Source: Acidobacteriota bacterium (GTDB taxonomy: Bacteria; Acidobacteriota; Terriglobia; Terriglobales; Acidobacteriaceae). Taken from it: 33,316 nucleotides of DNA. The position numbers and the translations under genes are program-made. Below the pieces are notes generated by a model. It was not told the DNA's origin. It did no database searches and saw only the letters and a list, made by a program, of their open reading frames with translations. Location: positions 1 to 33,316 of the forward strand of contig JAGWRX010000072.1 in NCBI GenBank assembly GCA_028876395.1, given 5' to 3'. Below are positions 9,964-19,054 of this stretch, piece by piece (position 1 is the stretch's first letter; every line of letters starts with the position of its first letter).

Positions 9964-11304
9964 CTAAAAGAACACGGACCAGTTCGCAGTGAAGTTGAGC
10001 GCATTGGAAACCCGCGGCGTGATGGCCGGCCCGTTCAGGTAGCTCAGTCCGAGACTCACGTAGTTGCCGCGCGAGGCATGCATCGAGTAGCTGCCGGTGA
10101 CGCTTGATCCGGCGCGCCACACGCTCTTGCCCTGGGAGACGAGATTGTCCGTGAAGATCTTGCTGTATCCGGTGCGCGATGCGATGACGGAGATAATGTC
10201 ATCAGGACGCGACCGGAACGGCCCCTCATCGTAGAGCCGCGCTTCGAAGTAGCGGGCGTAGGCATTCATCTTCTCCGGCACGGCCATGAAGGACCCGCCG
10301 CCATAGAGTCCCCGGCTTGGATGCTCCCGGCTGGACTGGCGTACCTGGCCATCCATGAGAACGTAAGCGCAGAAGTTGCCGGACTCCGGCTGCCCCGTGG
10401 CCACATTTTTGTACGGCGTGCTGTTGTGGATGTAGCCGGCGCGAAACCATGCCTCATGCGCATCGGCGCTGGCCGCGCGCAGGTAGCCACCCTCGTTGAT
10501 AAGGACCAGCTTGTCGCCGTGGGGAATGAAGCGGAAGCCGGTATGATTGCGCGCGACTTCGGCCGGGCCGCCGTTGGGGTCGATGCTGCGCTGCGCGGCG
10601 GACTTCAGGTACGTATTCTTCGGCCCGCGAAACCGGATGTCGAACGAAGGCGCGGTCAATGGAAAATACGACATGCCCGCTTCGAAGGGCAGCACGGCAT
10701 AGCTGCCCTGCACGGCAGAGGCGGTGGACCCGCCCACAAAGAAGCCCACGAAATTCATGTTGTGGGCGATGTAGCCGGTCTTGATCTCGACGCGATCCTT
10801 GCCGAACTCCTTGTAGAAATAGAGGGCCCACACCTGCAGCGACTTCGGCCCCGCGGGATTCCAGCTGACCCAGTTCCAGATTCCGCCCATGTAGAGCTGC
10901 GCGCGGTGCAAATGCAGTTGACGCAGATCGGAGGCGAGGATCGGCTGCACGAATGCCGTCTCAAAAGGGCGCTGGCCCACGTAGACCTGGTCATCAGCGG
11001 GCACAGGCGCATCGAGCATGTTCTGTGTGTACTGCACGCCCGAGATGACGCGGAAGGCGAGGCCGTTGCGAAAGAGTCTCTGGCGAAATTCCGAGTTGAG
11101 GTCGATGAGGCTGTCGGAGAAGGGCGGCATGGCGGCCTCTCCGCCCTGATAATTCAGGTCCTCGATGGAACGCTGTGCGGGAGCCGGGGAATCAGGAAGG
11201 CCCTGGTTTGCGTCGTTGGATTGTGCGCTGCTTAAGATCCCGCCACAGAGCAAAAGCGCACCTGTGAGCACTCTGCTGATTCTTCGGCCGTTCCTCTTCT
11301 GCAT
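9964..11304 (-). CDS. Carbohydrate porin (OprB-like outer membrane beta-barrel)
   Basis: 446 residues. A signal peptide with basic start (KRNGRRIS) and hydrophobic core ends near ILSSAQS (about residue 28). The mature part is rich in alternating aromatic/polar strands and ends in NWSVFF, the C-terminal aromatic pattern recognised by the outer-membrane assembly machinery. Segments such as YMGGIWNWVSWNPAG, YKEFGKDRVEIKTGY and the strand-like C-terminal third resemble the OprB carbohydrate-selective porins. It probably lets sugars or oligosaccharides cross the outer membrane. It follows the SOD gene on the same strand after 158 bases that contain a hairpin repeat. The substrate is not determined; proximity to glucoamylase makes oligosaccharides plausible. 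Confidence 0.7.
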   Translation of the reverse strand: MQKRNGRRISRVLTGALLLCGGILSSAQSNDANQGLPDSPAPAQRSIEDLNYQGGEAAMPPFSDSLIDLNSEFRQRLFRNGLAFRVISGVQYTQNMLDAPVPADDQVYVGQRPFETAFVQPILASDLRQLHLHRAQLYMGGIWNWVSWNPAGPKSLQVWALYFYKEFGKDRVEIKTGYIAHNMNFVGFFVGGSTASAVQGSYAVLPFEAGMSYFPLTAPSFDIRFRGPKNTYLKSAAQRSIDPNGGPAEVARNHTGFRFIPHGDKLVLINEGGYLRAASADAHEAWFRAGYIHNSTPYKNVATGQPESGNFCAYVLMDGQVRQSSREHPSRGLYGGGSFMAVPEKMNAYARYFEARLYDEGPFRSRPDDIISVIASRTGYSKIFTDNLVSQGKSVWRAGSSVTGSYSMHASRGNYVSLGLSYLNGPAITPRVSNALNFTANWSVFF

Positions 11305-11410
11305 TTCTCCCGGACTCGCAATCTCTCTTGTAGCAATATTGTCGTGAGTCCAGTATCGCTTATCTCAGCAGGTTTAGATGGAAGATGCAGGGCGGGCGGG
11401 GAGGCGCTGC

Positions 11411-11445
11411 TTTCCCAGGTCTCAGAAGCGAGACCTGGGGCACCC
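11411..11445. repeat. Perfect hairpin repeat with TTTCCCA...TGGGGCACC frame
   Basis: CCCAGGTCTC (11414-11423), loop AGAAGC, then GAGACCTGGG (11430-11439) form a perfect 10-base-pair hairpin followed by GCACCC. It lies 18 bases past the SOD stop on the minus strand. It lacks a T-run, so it is not a classical terminator. The flanks match the repeat at 637-677 although the stems differ. Confidence 0.6.
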
Positions 11446-11462
11446 GGCTGTCAGCTGGGTTT

Positions 11463-12086
11463 CTATTTCGCGGCGGTGGCGAAGCGCTTGCTGACTTCGT
11501 TCCAGTTGACGACGTTCCACCACGCGGCAAGGTAGTCGGGGCGGCGGTTCTGGTACTTGAGGTAGTAGGCGTGCTCCCAGACGTCGTTGCCGAGGATGGG
11601 GTAGAGGCCCTGCGAAAGGGGCGAGTCCTGGTTGGCGGTGGTGGTGATCTTGAGCTTGCCGCCCTCAATCACCAGCCAGCCCCAGCCGGAGCCGAACTGC
11701 TTGGCGGTGGTCTCATTGAACGTCTTCTTGAAGGCTTCGAAGTCGCCGAAGTCGGCGGCGATTTTTGACGCGAGGTCGCCGGTGGGCGCGCCGCCCACGC
11801 CGGCTGAGCCGACGGGGCCCATGATGTTCCAGAACATGGTGTGGTTGGAGTGGCCTCCGCCATTGTTGCGCACGGCGGTGCGGATGCCCTCGGGCAGCGC
11901 GGCCAAGTCGCGGATGAGGTCGTCAACGGGCTTGGCGGAGAGCTCGGGGTGGTTCGCCAGCGCGGCGTTCACGTTGTTGATGTAGGCCTGGTGGTGCTTG
12001 TCGTGATGCAGGTGCATGGTCTCGGAGTCAATAAAGGGCTCGAGGGCGGCGTAGTCGTAGGGAAGCGGTGCAAGTTCGTAGGCCAT
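11463..12086 (-). CDS. sodA: Superoxide dismutase, Mn-type of the Fe/Mn family
   Basis: 207 residues, the normal length. Metal ligands are H27 (MHLHHDKHH), H82 (NHTMFW), D168 and H172 (NDVWEHAYY, the family signature). The active-site region NNGGGHSN together with Gln153 (TANQDSPL) is the Mn-type arrangement, whereas iron enzymes carry the Gln in the first region, so manganese or a flexible metal choice is likely. It converts superoxide to oxygen and hydrogen peroxide. It has no signal peptide, so it is cytoplasmic. GAGGAG 8 bases upstream supports the start, and a GGTACAATCC box lies 19 bases upstream of the ATG. It is divergent from the glucoamylase gene; the shared spacer contains the inverted repeat at 12186-12203. 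Confidence 0.95.
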   Translation of the reverse strand: MAYELAPLPYDYAALEPFIDSETMHLHHDKHHQAYINNVNAALANHPELSAKPVDDLIRDLAALPEGIRTAVRNNGGGHSNHTMFWNIMGPVGSAGVGGAPTGDLASKIAADFGDFEAFKKTFNETTAKQFGSGWGWLVIEGGKLKITTTANQDSPLSQGLYPILGNDVWEHAYYLKYQNRRPDYLAAWWNVVNWNEVSKRFATAAK

Positions 12087-12105
12087 AGGGGATTCTCCTC
12101 GGTTT

Positions 12106-12115
12106 GGATTGTACC
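12106..12115 (-). promoter_or_regulatory. -10-like box GGTACAATCC upstream of SOD
   Basis: On the minus strand GGTACAATCC ends 19 bases before the SOD ATG, a good distance for a -10 box with a short leader. It is identical over ten bases to the boxes at 7679-7688 and 23193-23202. A clear -35 is not visible at 16-18 bases. Confidence 0.45.
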
Positions 12116-12185
12116 GTTTTTGACGAGAGCGTACTGTTCAAACCGGAACTGCCGTTCAGGGTGCATTGTTGCCGGCCGGGGCGGA

Positions 12186-12203
12186 TGCGACAGAATTGTC
12201 GCA
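12186..12203. promoter_or_regulatory. Inverted repeat TGCGACA-GAAT-TGTCGCA, possible operator
   Basis: Two perfect 7-base arms around a 4-base centre lie in the 243-base spacer between SOD (start 12086) and glucoamylase (start 12330), about 100 and 127 bases from the two starts. The form suits a dimeric repressor site or a short hairpin. The regulator is unknown. Confidence 0.4.
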
Positions 12204-12329
12204 CGCGCGGGCGGGGTGCGCATGAATTCCGGCCGGAGGCGGGAAACCTTCCGGGGCCGGCGCACATCGATACCAGAGGACGGACCTGCGCATCTTGACC
12301 CTTCCCGCACACCACATTGGAAATGACGC

Positions 12330-14774
12330 ATGAATGAAGCTCCGCTTTATCGTTGGCTTGAGCAGCAGGGCGAGGCCTTTGGCGCGCCCGGCATGGCGCC
12401 GCGCTGGACCTCGAGCGTGAAAGACGCCGTAGGCACGGCGTATTCGTCCGCGAGCCGCGTGTGGTTCACCTGCTCGCACGGTATTCTCAACGAGATTTAC
12501 CACCCGACGATTGATCACGCCCAGGTGCGGGACATGGGGTTCGTGATTACCGACGGCGAGACCTTTACGCATGAAGAGAAGCGCGACCTGATTACGAGCT
12601 TCGAGTACATTCATCCGCACGCGCAGGGGGTCCGCTATGTGAACCGCGATCCCGATGGCCGGTACACCCTGACCAAGGAGATCATCTGCGACCCGCACCA
12701 GCCGGTGGTGCTCACGCACATTCTGCTGGAGGGGCACGCGGAGCTGCTGTCGCGGCTGAAGGTCTATGCCCTGCTGGCTCCGCATGTGGATGGCGGCGGA
12801 GCGGGCAACACGGTGCGTGCGGTGGATATTGCCGGGCACAAGATGGCGGTGGCGTGGAAGAACCGCTGGGCGCTGGCGCTGGGGGCAAGCTGCGGCTTCT
12901 CGCGCGTGAGCTGCGGCTTTGTGGGCACAAGCGACGGCTGGCGCGACCTGACGGAAAACTTCCGCATGAACTGGGAGTTCGGATCGGCCACCGACGGCAA
13001 TGTCGCCGTGCTGGGTGAGCTGAGCCTGAAGCACGAGAACGGCAGCAAAAAACGCGAGTGTACGCTGGCCATCGGCTTTGGGCAGGGACACCACGCGGCG
13101 CTCCAGAAGACGGTGAGCGCGCTGTCGGTTCCGTTTGAGCAGCAGCGGGACCGCTTTATCGAGCAGTGGCTGCGGGCGTCGCACCCTGAGCGGCTTGCTC
13201 CCAAGGCCACCGATGGCGGCAAGCTGATGCGCGCCAGCCACAACGTGCTGCTGGCGCATGAGGACAAGACCTTCTCCGGCGCGTTCGTGGCTTCTGCGTC
13301 GATTCCCTGGGGGCAGTCGAAAGGCGACGACGATCTGGGCGGTTACCACCTGGTGTGGACCCGCGACATGGTGCAGACGGCCACGGCGCTGCTGGCCTGC
13401 GGCAATACGGAGACGGCGCTGCGTGCACTCGTCTACCTGGCGTGCACGCAGCAGCCTAACGGCGGCTTTGCGCAGAATTTCTGGGTGGATGGGCGACCCT
13501 ACTGGTCGGGCACGCAACTGGACGAGGTGGCGTTTCCGCTGATGCTGGCCTGGCGGCTGTGGAAGGCGAACGGGCTGGGCATGATGGACATCTTCCCCTT
13601 TGTGGAGCGGGCGGCGGGCTTTCTGGCGCGCCATGCGCCCATCACCCACCAGGAGCGCTGGGAGGAGAACGCGGGCTACTCGCCCTCCACGCTGGCCGCG
13701 GTGATCGCGGGGCTGATTTGCGCGGCGGAAATCATGCGCGCGCATGACTCGCTGGAGCTGGCCAAGTTCTATGAGGACACCGCAGACTGGATCGAGCGCC
13801 ACCTGGAGGACTGGACGGTCACCAACGATGGCGTGCTGCACCCGGAGATCAAGCGCCATTACATGCGCATCCGTCCGCCGGAGACGGGCGAGGCCTACGC
13901 CAGCGAGAGCAGCTGCGCTGAGACGATTCGGCTGCAGAACCGGCCGCCGGGCACGCGGAATGAGTTTGAGGCGCGCGAGATTGCGGATGCAGGCTTTCTT
14001 GAGCTGGTGCGCTACGGCGTGCGGCGGCCCGACGATGCGCTGATTGTGGATTCAGTGAAGGTGGTGGACGCGGTGCTGAAGCGCGACCTGCCGCAGGGGC
14101 CGGGCTGGCTGCGCTACAACTGGGACGGCTACGGCCAGCGGCCCGACGGCGGCCCCTACCAGGGTTGGGGACAGGGCCGCGTGTGGCCGCTGCTGACCGG
14201 CGAGCGCGCGCACTACGAGCTGGCCGCGGGCAATGACATTACGGCGCTGATCAAGGCGTATGAGGGCTTTGCGACCAGCGGGCAGATGCTGCCCGAGCAG
14301 GTGTGGGACGACGCCAACCGCCCCGTGCAGGGACTCGTTACGGGCCAGCCGGCGGGCTCGGCGGTGCCGCTGGTGTGGGCACACGCCGAGTATCTGAAGC
14401 TGCTGCGCTCGGCGGTGGACGGCAAGGTGTTTGACCGCGTGGACGCGGTCTATGCGCGCTACTGCGAGCCGGAGGGCCGGGATGCGCTGCGGCAGGATCT
14501 GGAGATTTACAGCCTGCGGCGTCCCATCCAGAAAATCACTGCCGGCGACACGCTGCGCATTCTGGACGAAGAGCGGTTTGAGGTGGTCTGGTCCGCCGAC
14601 GGCTGGCAGTCGATGGAGACCACGCCCAGCCGCAGCCTGGGCAGCGCCGGGCACAGCGCCGATATTCCTACGGGCAGTGGAGGCGCCAACGGTGGACTAT
14701 CATGGACTTTCCACTGGCCGGATGAGGACCGCTGGCTTGGTTACAATGTGGAAATAGCGGTGGAAGCCAGGTAA
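12330..14774 (+). CDS. Glucoamylase, glycoside hydrolase family 15
   Basis: 814 residues. An N-terminal beta-rich domain (about 20-280, with PRWTSSVKDAVGTAYSS and ITDGETFTHEE) precedes the GH15 (alpha/alpha)6 catalytic barrel (about 290-690). In the barrel GGYHLVWTRDM contacts the substrate. RWEENAGYSPST (E445) holds the general acid and LPEQVWD (E656) the general base, as in bacterial glucoamylases. The enzyme cuts glucose from the non-reducing ends of alpha-1,4-glucans. No signal peptide is present, so it probably works on internal glycogen or imported maltodextrins. The ribosome binding site is weak (GGAAA). It is the first gene of a plus-strand series with transketolase and other pentose phosphate genes, which would use the glucose once phosphorylated. 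The last ~120 residues form an extra C-terminal region of uncertain fold. Confidence 0.92.
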   Translation: MNEAPLYRWLEQQGEAFGAPGMAPRWTSSVKDAVGTAYSSASRVWFTCSHGILNEIYHPTIDHAQVRDMGFVITDGETFTHEEKRDLITSFEYIHPHAQGVRYVNRDPDGRYTLTKEIICDPHQPVVLTHILLEGHAELLSRLKVYALLAPHVDGGGAGNTVRAVDIAGHKMAVAWKNRWALALGASCGFSRVSCGFVGTSDGWRDLTENFRMNWEFGSATDGNVAVLGELSLKHENGSKKRECTLAIGFGQGHHAALQKTVSALSVPFEQQRDRFIEQWLRASHPERLAPKATDGGKLMRASHNVLLAHEDKTFSGAFVASASIPWGQSKGDDDLGGYHLVWTRDMVQTATALLACGNTETALRALVYLACTQQPNGGFAQNFWVDGRPYWSGTQLDEVAFPLMLAWRLWKANGLGMMDIFPFVERAAGFLARHAPITHQERWEENAGYSPSTLAAVIAGLICAAEIMRAHDSLELAKFYEDTADWIERHLEDWTVTNDGVLHPEIKRHYMRIRPPETGEAYASESSCAETIRLQNRPPGTRNEFEAREIADAGFLELVRYGVRRPDDALIVDSVKVVDAVLKRDLPQGPGWLRYNWDGYGQRPDGGPYQGWGQGRVWPLLTGERAHYELAAGNDITALIKAYEGFATSGQMLPEQVWDDANRPVQGLVTGQPAGSAVPLVWAHAEYLKLLRSAVDGKVFDRVDAVYARYCEPEGRDALRQDLEIYSLRRPIQKITAGDTLRILDEERFEVVWSADGWQSMETTPSRSLGSAGHSADIPTGSGGANGGLSWTFHWPDEDRWLGYNVEIAVEAR

Positions 14775-14852
14775 CAGCAAGTAACAAGGTGCAGCGGATA
14801 AATGGATTTACTTAGGCATCGGCCACGGCAATGAAAGGACTTCAGAATCAGC

Positions 14853-16850
14853 ATGACCCCCAGCCTCGCGGAACTCTCTCTCGACGAACTGTCCATTGAC
14901 ACATTGCGGCTGCTGGCCGTTGACACGGTGGAGAAGGCCAAGAGCGGCCACCCCGGCGCCCCGCTGGGCTGCGCGCCCATCGCGTATCTGCTCTTCCACA
15001 AGCTGTTGAAGCACAATCCGGCGGATGCAAAATGGGCGGATCGCGACCGGTTTGTGCTCTCGAACGGGCATGCGTCGGCGCTGCTTTACTCCACGCTGTT
15101 TCTCTCCGGCTACCATGTCACGCTGGACGACCTGAAGAGCTTTCGGCAGTGGCACTCGCGCACGCCGGGCCACCCGGAGTGCATTGACACCGAAGGCGTT
15201 GAGGTGACGACCGGGCCGCTCGGGCAGGGCGTGGCCATGGCTGTCGGCATGGCGATGGCGGAGAAGCATCTGGCCGCCGCCTACAACCGCCCCGGCTTTG
15301 AGGTGGTGAACCACAACACGTTTGCGCTGCTGGGCGACGGCGATCTGATGGAAGGCGTCTCGCACGAGGCGGCATCGCTGGCCGGAACGCTGGGCCTGGG
15401 CAAGCTCATCTGTCTCTACGACGACAATCTGATTTCGCTGGATGGGCCGACCGAGCTGAGCTACACCGAAGACGCGCTGGAGCGCTTTGAGGCCTATCAC
15501 TGGCATGTGCAGCGCGTGGCCGACGGAAATGACCTGAAGGCTCTGGAAACCGCGATTGAAGCGGCAAAAGCAGTGACGGACAAACCCTCCATCATCGCCG
15601 TGCGCACGGTCATCGGCTACGGCAGCCCCAAGGCCGGCACCAACAAGGTGCATGGCGAGGCGCTGGGCGCGGCGGACACGGCGGCAACGAAGAAGTTTTT
15701 CGGCTTCCCTGAGGACCAGAGCTTCATCGTGCCGGACGATGCGCTGGCCAACTGGCGCAAGGCCCAGGAGCGCGGCGCGGCGCTTGAGACCGCGTGGAAA
15801 AAGCTGTTTGCGGGCTATGCGGCGGCCTTTCCTGAGCTGGCCGCGGAGTTCGAGCGCACCCAGAAGGGCGTGCGCAAGGCCGGCTGGGAGAATGCGATTC
15901 CCAGCTTTGCGCCGGGCAAGCCGCAGGCGACGCGCAACGCGGGTGGAGCGATTCTGAACGCCCTTGCGGGCGAAGTGCCGGAGCTATTTGGCGGCGCGGC
16001 GGACCTGACCGCATCGACCAAGACCATTTTCAAGCCGGGCGCGAACTTCCACGTGGATCCGGCCGGGCGCAACGTCTTCTTTGGTGTGCGCGAGTTCGGC
16101 ATGTGCGCGGCGGTCAACGGGATGGCCGCGCACGGCGGGCTGCTGCCCTTCGGGTCAACATTCTTTGTTTTCTCGGACTACTGCAAGCCTGCGCTGCGCC
16201 TGGCCGCTCTCATGCAGGTGCATGCACTGTTCATCTTCACGCACGACTCGGTCGCGCTGGGCGAGGACGGACCGACGCACCAGCCTATCGAGCAAATGAT
16301 GGCGCTGCGCGCGGTTCCGGGCATGACGGACTTTCGCCCGGCGGACGCCAATGAGACGGCCGCGGCGTGGCGGCTGGCGTTGGAACGCAATAGCCCCAGC
16401 TTCTTTGCCCTCACCCGCCAGGATGTGCCGGTGATTGATCCCGCCGAGCACGACGTCTTCGCGGGCGTCAGCAAGGGCGCGTACGTGCTGCAGGATGCGG
16501 CCCAGCCCCAGGTGGTGCTGATCGGCACCGGCTCCGAGGTCTGGGCTGCTCTGGATGCGGCCAAGCTGCTGGCGGCGGAAGGGATTGCGGCGCGCGTGGT
16601 CAGCTTCCCCAGCTGGAAGATCTTCGAAGAACAGACGGCGGAGTACAAGAAGAGCGTGCTGCCCGCGGGCGTGCCGAAACTGGCCGTTGAGGCCGGCTCC
16701 ACGCTGGGCTGGTGGAAGTATGTGGGGCAGAACGGCGACGTGATTGGCCTCGACCGATTTGGGGCGTCCGCGCCGGGACCGAAGGTGCTGGCAGAGCTCG
16801 GCTTTACCGCGGAGAACATCGCGGCCAGGGCGAAGGCGCTGTTGAGCTAG
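14853..16850 (+). CDS. tkt: Transketolase
   Basis: 665 residues, close to E. coli TktA. The N-terminal pyrophosphate domain has GHPGAPLG, the thiamine-diphosphate motif GDGDLMEG (161-168) and N192. The middle pyrimidine domain has [11 protein letters not shown] and [17 protein letters not shown]; the C-terminal domain ends near [15 protein letters not shown]. It moves two-carbon ketol units between sugar phosphates in the non-oxidative pentose phosphate pathway, in the cytoplasm, with thiamine diphosphate and Mg. It lies 78 bases after glucoamylase and 157 bases before rpiB. The only ribosome binding site candidate, AAAGGA, is rather far from the ATG. Its 3' spacer begins with an octamer repeat array. 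Transaldolase is not in the window. Confidence 0.96.
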   Translation: MTPSLAELSLDELSIDTLRLLAVDTVEKAKSGHPGAPLGCAPIAYLLFHKLLKHNPADAKWADRDRFVLSNGHASALLYSTLFLSGYHVTLDDLKSFRQWHSRTPGHPECIDTEGVEVTTGPLGQGVAMAVGMAMAEKHLAAAYNRPGFEVVNHNTFALLGDGDLMEGVSHEAASLAGTLGLGKLICLYDDNLISLDGPTELSYTEDALERFEAYHWHVQRVADGNDLKALETAIEAAKAVTDKPSIIAVRTVIGYGSPKAGTNKVHGEALGAADTAATKKFFGFPEDQSFIVPDDALANWRKAQERGAALETAWKKLFAGYAAAFPELAAEFERTQKGVRKAGWENAIPSFAPGKPQATRNAGGAILNALAGEVPELFGGAADLTASTKTIFKPGANFHVDPAGRNVFFGVREFGMCAAVNGMAAHGGLLPFGSTFFVFSDYCKPALRLAALMQVHALFIFTHDSVALGEDGPTHQPIEQMMALRAVPGMTDFRPADANETAAAWRLALERNSPSFFALTRQDVPVIDPAEHDVFAGVSKGAYVLQDAAQPQVVLIGTGSEVWAALDAAKLLAAEGIAARVVSFPSWKIFEEQTAEYKKSVLPAGVPKLAVEAGSTLGWWKYVGQNGDVIGLDRFGASAPGPKVLAELGFTAENIAARAKALLS

Positions 16851-16851
16851 C

Positions 16852-16978
16852 AGGTTAGCCAGTCAGCAAGTTAGCGAGTCGGCGGGCGCATGGGCTGGAG
16901 TAACTTCGTGGCCACTTCCGGCATTGGATGGCAAGTATGACGATGGGCCGACCTGCTGACTGGCTGACTTGCTAACCC
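16852..16978. repeat. Inverted array of octamer repeats between tkt and rpiB
   Basis: The left arm (16852-16883) is four octamers of the form NAGTYAGC: AGGTTAGC, CAGTCAGC, AAGTTAGC, GAGTCGGC. The right arm (16947-16978) is four octamers on the opposite strand: GCCGACCT, GCTGACTG, GCTGACTT, GCTAACCC. Arms are 63 bases apart, and each octamer pairs with its mirror partner with mismatches mainly at the variable first base. The array starts 1 base after the tkt stop. It could form a long hairpin in RNA. The function is unknown. Confidence 0.75.
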
Positions 16979-17007
16979 GCTGCCCGCTGCACTGAAAGGA
17001 ACATATC

Positions 17008-17487
17008 GTGAAGTTAGTCATTAGTTCGGACCACGCGGGCTTTCCTCTCAAGGAGGAAGTGCGCGCCTATCTCGCCAAAGCTGGTCACGAGATGATCGAC
17101 CTTGGCGCGTATAACGCGGAGCCTTCCGACTATCCTGACTTTGCCGAGAAGGTGGGCGAGGCTCTGAAGCAGGGCGTGGCGCCACGCGGCATTCTCATCT
17201 GCGGTTCGGGAGTGGGCGTCTGCGTGGCGGCGAACAAGATACCGGGCATCCGCGCAGGCATGTGCCATGACACCTACTCGGCGCACCAGGGCGTGGAGCA
17301 CGACGACATGAACGTGGTGGTGCTGGGCGCGCGCATCATCGGCTCCGCGCTGGCCTTCGAGGTGGTGGACGCATTCATCCGGGCGGAGTTCATCGCCAGC
17401 GAAGAGCGGTTTGTGCGGCGGTTCAAAAAGGTGCTGGCCATCGAGGCGAAGTATCAGTGCGGTGACGGATCAAAGAACCCTGCATGA
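17008..17487 (+). CDS. rpiB: Ribose-5-phosphate isomerase B
   Basis: 159 residues from a GTG start with AAGGA 7 bases upstream. The N-terminus VISSDHAGFPLKE supplies D8 and H9, and CGSGVGV supplies C65, the base in the Cys-type RpiB enzymes. H99 in GVEHDDMNVVVLGAR is the ring-opening/phosphate-site His. It interconverts ribose 5-phosphate and ribulose 5-phosphate in the pentose phosphate pathway, in the cytoplasm. It sits between transketolase and gnd in the same direction, and 23 bases before the HAD gene. The C-terminal tail (about 145-159) is slightly longer than in the shortest family members. Confidence 0.95.
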   Translation: MKLVISSDHAGFPLKEEVRAYLAKAGHEMIDLGAYNAEPSDYPDFAEKVGEALKQGVAPRGILICGSGVGVCVAANKIPGIRAGMCHDTYSAHQGVEHDDMNVVVLGARIIGSALAFEVVDAFIRAEFIASEERFVRRFKKVLAIEAKYQCGDGSKNPA

Positions 17488-17510
17488 CAATGTTTGGCTG
17501 AGAGGCGCCG

Positions 17511-18131
17511 ATGTTCCCCTTCGACGTAATCCTCTTTGATGTGGGCGGAGTTCTGCTGACCAACGGCTGGGACCATCGCGAGCGCGCGGCTGTGCTGCGG
17601 CAGTTCAACCTGGACTACGACACGTTTGAGGCGCGCCATGCGGCTCCCTATGATGCGTGGGAGCGGGGCGCCATCCGCGCGGACGAATATCTTGATGCGG
17701 CGGTGTTTTATGAGCCGCGCAGCTTTACGCGCGAGGAGTTTTTTGCCGCGCTCTGCGCGCAGTCGCAGCCGCTGGCGGATGGGGCGCTGGGAATCCTAGG
17801 GGAAGTTTCCGCATCCAAGAAGTGTATGGTGGGCGCGCTGAACAACGAGGCGCGCGAGCCCAACGAGTATCGGTTTGAGCGCTTTGGCCTGCGCGCTTAC
17901 TTTCAGTTTGCATTCAGTTCGTGTTATCTGGGACTGCGCAAGCCCGCCCCGGCCATTTATCGCCGCGTGCTGGACATTCTCGGCAAACCGGCGGAGCGGA
18001 TTCTCTTTATCGACGACCGCGAAGAGAATGTGGCAGGCGCACGAGGGGCCGGCATCAGGGCCATCCGCTTTGAGGGCGCCGGCTCCCTGCGGCCAGCGCT
18101 TGAAGACATCGGAGTTCTCGAAAAGATTTGA
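17511..18131 (+). CDS. HAD-superfamily hydrolase, YihX-like phosphatase
   Basis: 206 residues. Motif I is FDVGGVLL with nucleophile D10, but the second Asp of the usual DxD is Gly, as in E. coli YihX (FDLGNV), an alpha-glucose-1-phosphate phosphatase. At the motif II position GALNNEA has Asn111 where Ser or Thr is usual. Motif III is LRKPAPAIY (K144) and motif IV is FIDDREENV (D168, D169). The cap is a short helical insert (about 16-90). Context among glucoamylase and pentose phosphate genes suggests a sugar-phosphate substrate, with glucose 1-phosphate a reasonable guess. AGAGG 5 bases upstream supports the start. It lies 12 bases before gnd, so the two are probably cotranscribed. Motif II change leaves activity uncertain. 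Confidence 0.82.
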   Translation: MFPFDVILFDVGGVLLTNGWDHRERAAVLRQFNLDYDTFEARHAAPYDAWERGAIRADEYLDAAVFYEPRSFTREEFFAALCAQSQPLADGALGILGEVSASKKCMVGALNNEAREPNEYRFERFGLRAYFQFAFSSCYLGLRKPAPAIYRRVLDILGKPAERILFIDDREENVAGARGAGIRAIRFEGAGSLRPALEDIGVLEKI

Positions 18132-18143
18132 AGGGAGAGCAAC

Positions 18144-19049
18144 ATGCAACTAGGTTTGATTGGCCTCGGCAAGATGGGCGGCAACATGGCGGAGCGGCTG
18201 AGGCTGGGCGGCCATCAGGTGGTCGGCTTCGACTTCAATGCTGAAGCGGTGGCGCGGCTTACGGCCTCGGGCAATATAGGGGTGTCGAACCTTGAGGATC
18301 TGGCCAGAAAGCTGACCGGCCGCCGAGCCGTCTGGATCATGGTGCCGCAAGGCGACCCTGTTGACCAGACGATCGCGAAGTTAATGCCGCTGCTGAATCC
18401 CGGCGACATACTTATCGACGGTGGTAACTCGTATTACAAGGATACGATGCGCCGCTACAAGGAAGTTACGGCCAGGGGCCTCCACTTTGTGGATGTGGGC
18501 ACTTCGGGCGGGGTGTGGGGGCTGCAGGAGGGTTACAGCATGATGGCCGGCGGCGACAAGGAGCCCGTCGAGTATCTGCGGCCTATCCTGGAGGCGCTGG
18601 CTCCCGCGGCGGACAAGGGCTGGGGTCACGTGGGCCCGGCGGGCGCGGGCCACTTTGTGAAGATGGTTCACAACGGCATCGAGTACGGGCTGATGCAGGC
18701 CTACGCGGAAGGTTTCACCATCATGGAGCAGAAGAAAGAGATGGGCCTGGACCTGGAGCAGATTGCGGAAATCTGGCGCTACGGCAGCGTGGTGCGCAGC
18801 TGGCTGCTGGACCTGACGGCAGGCGCGCTGGCGAAGCATCCGACGCTGGACGGGCTGCAGGCCTACGTGCCCGATTCCGGCGAGGGCCGCTGGACGGTGG
18901 TCGAGGCCATCGATCTGAATGTTTCCGCGCCGGTGATTACTGAGTCGCTGCTCCGCCGCATCCGCTCGCGGGAAGAGAATAACTTTACCGACCGGATGCT
19001 TTCGATCATGCGCAACCAGTTTGGCGGACATGAGATGAAGAAGGACTGA
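18144..19049 (+). CDS. gnd: 6-phosphogluconate dehydrogenase, short decarboxylating form (probably NAD-preferring)
   Basis: 301 residues, the short type rather than the ~470-residue NADP form. The Rossmann domain starts GLIGLGKMG and its second strand ends in FDFNAEA: Asp30 at that place favours NAD over NADP, whose enzymes carry NRT. Catalytic groups are GTSGGVWG (119-126), K173 and N177 (KMVHNG) and E180. It oxidises and decarboxylates 6-phosphogluconate to ribulose 5-phosphate in the cytoplasm. GGGAG 6 bases upstream supports the start. It follows the HAD gene by 12 bases and precedes zwf by 95 bases. Cofactor preference is inferred from the single acidic residue. Confidence 0.93.
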   Translation: MQLGLIGLGKMGGNMAERLRLGGHQVVGFDFNAEAVARLTASGNIGVSNLEDLARKLTGRRAVWIMVPQGDPVDQTIAKLMPLLNPGDILIDGGNSYYKDTMRRYKEVTARGLHFVDVGTSGGVWGLQEGYSMMAGGDKEPVEYLRPILEALAPAADKGWGHVGPAGAGHFVKMVHNGIEYGLMQAYAEGFTIMEQKKEMGLDLEQIAEIWRYGSVVRSWLLDLTAGALAKHPTLDGLQAYVPDSGEGRWTVVEAIDLNVSAPVITESLLRRIRSREENNFTDRMLSIMRNQFGGHEMKKD

Positions 19050-19054
19050 AGGAC

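Noticed and set aside
11411..11445. Hairpin after SOD as a rho-independent terminator
   Set aside because: The stem is perfect but neither strand carries a T-run after it, and its flanks match a repeat elsewhere, so a repeat is the better call.
12156..13859. 567-codon open frame on the minus strand
   Set aside because: It is a mirror frame of the glucoamylase gene, arising from GC-rich third positions; the product is Arg/His-rich without any domain.
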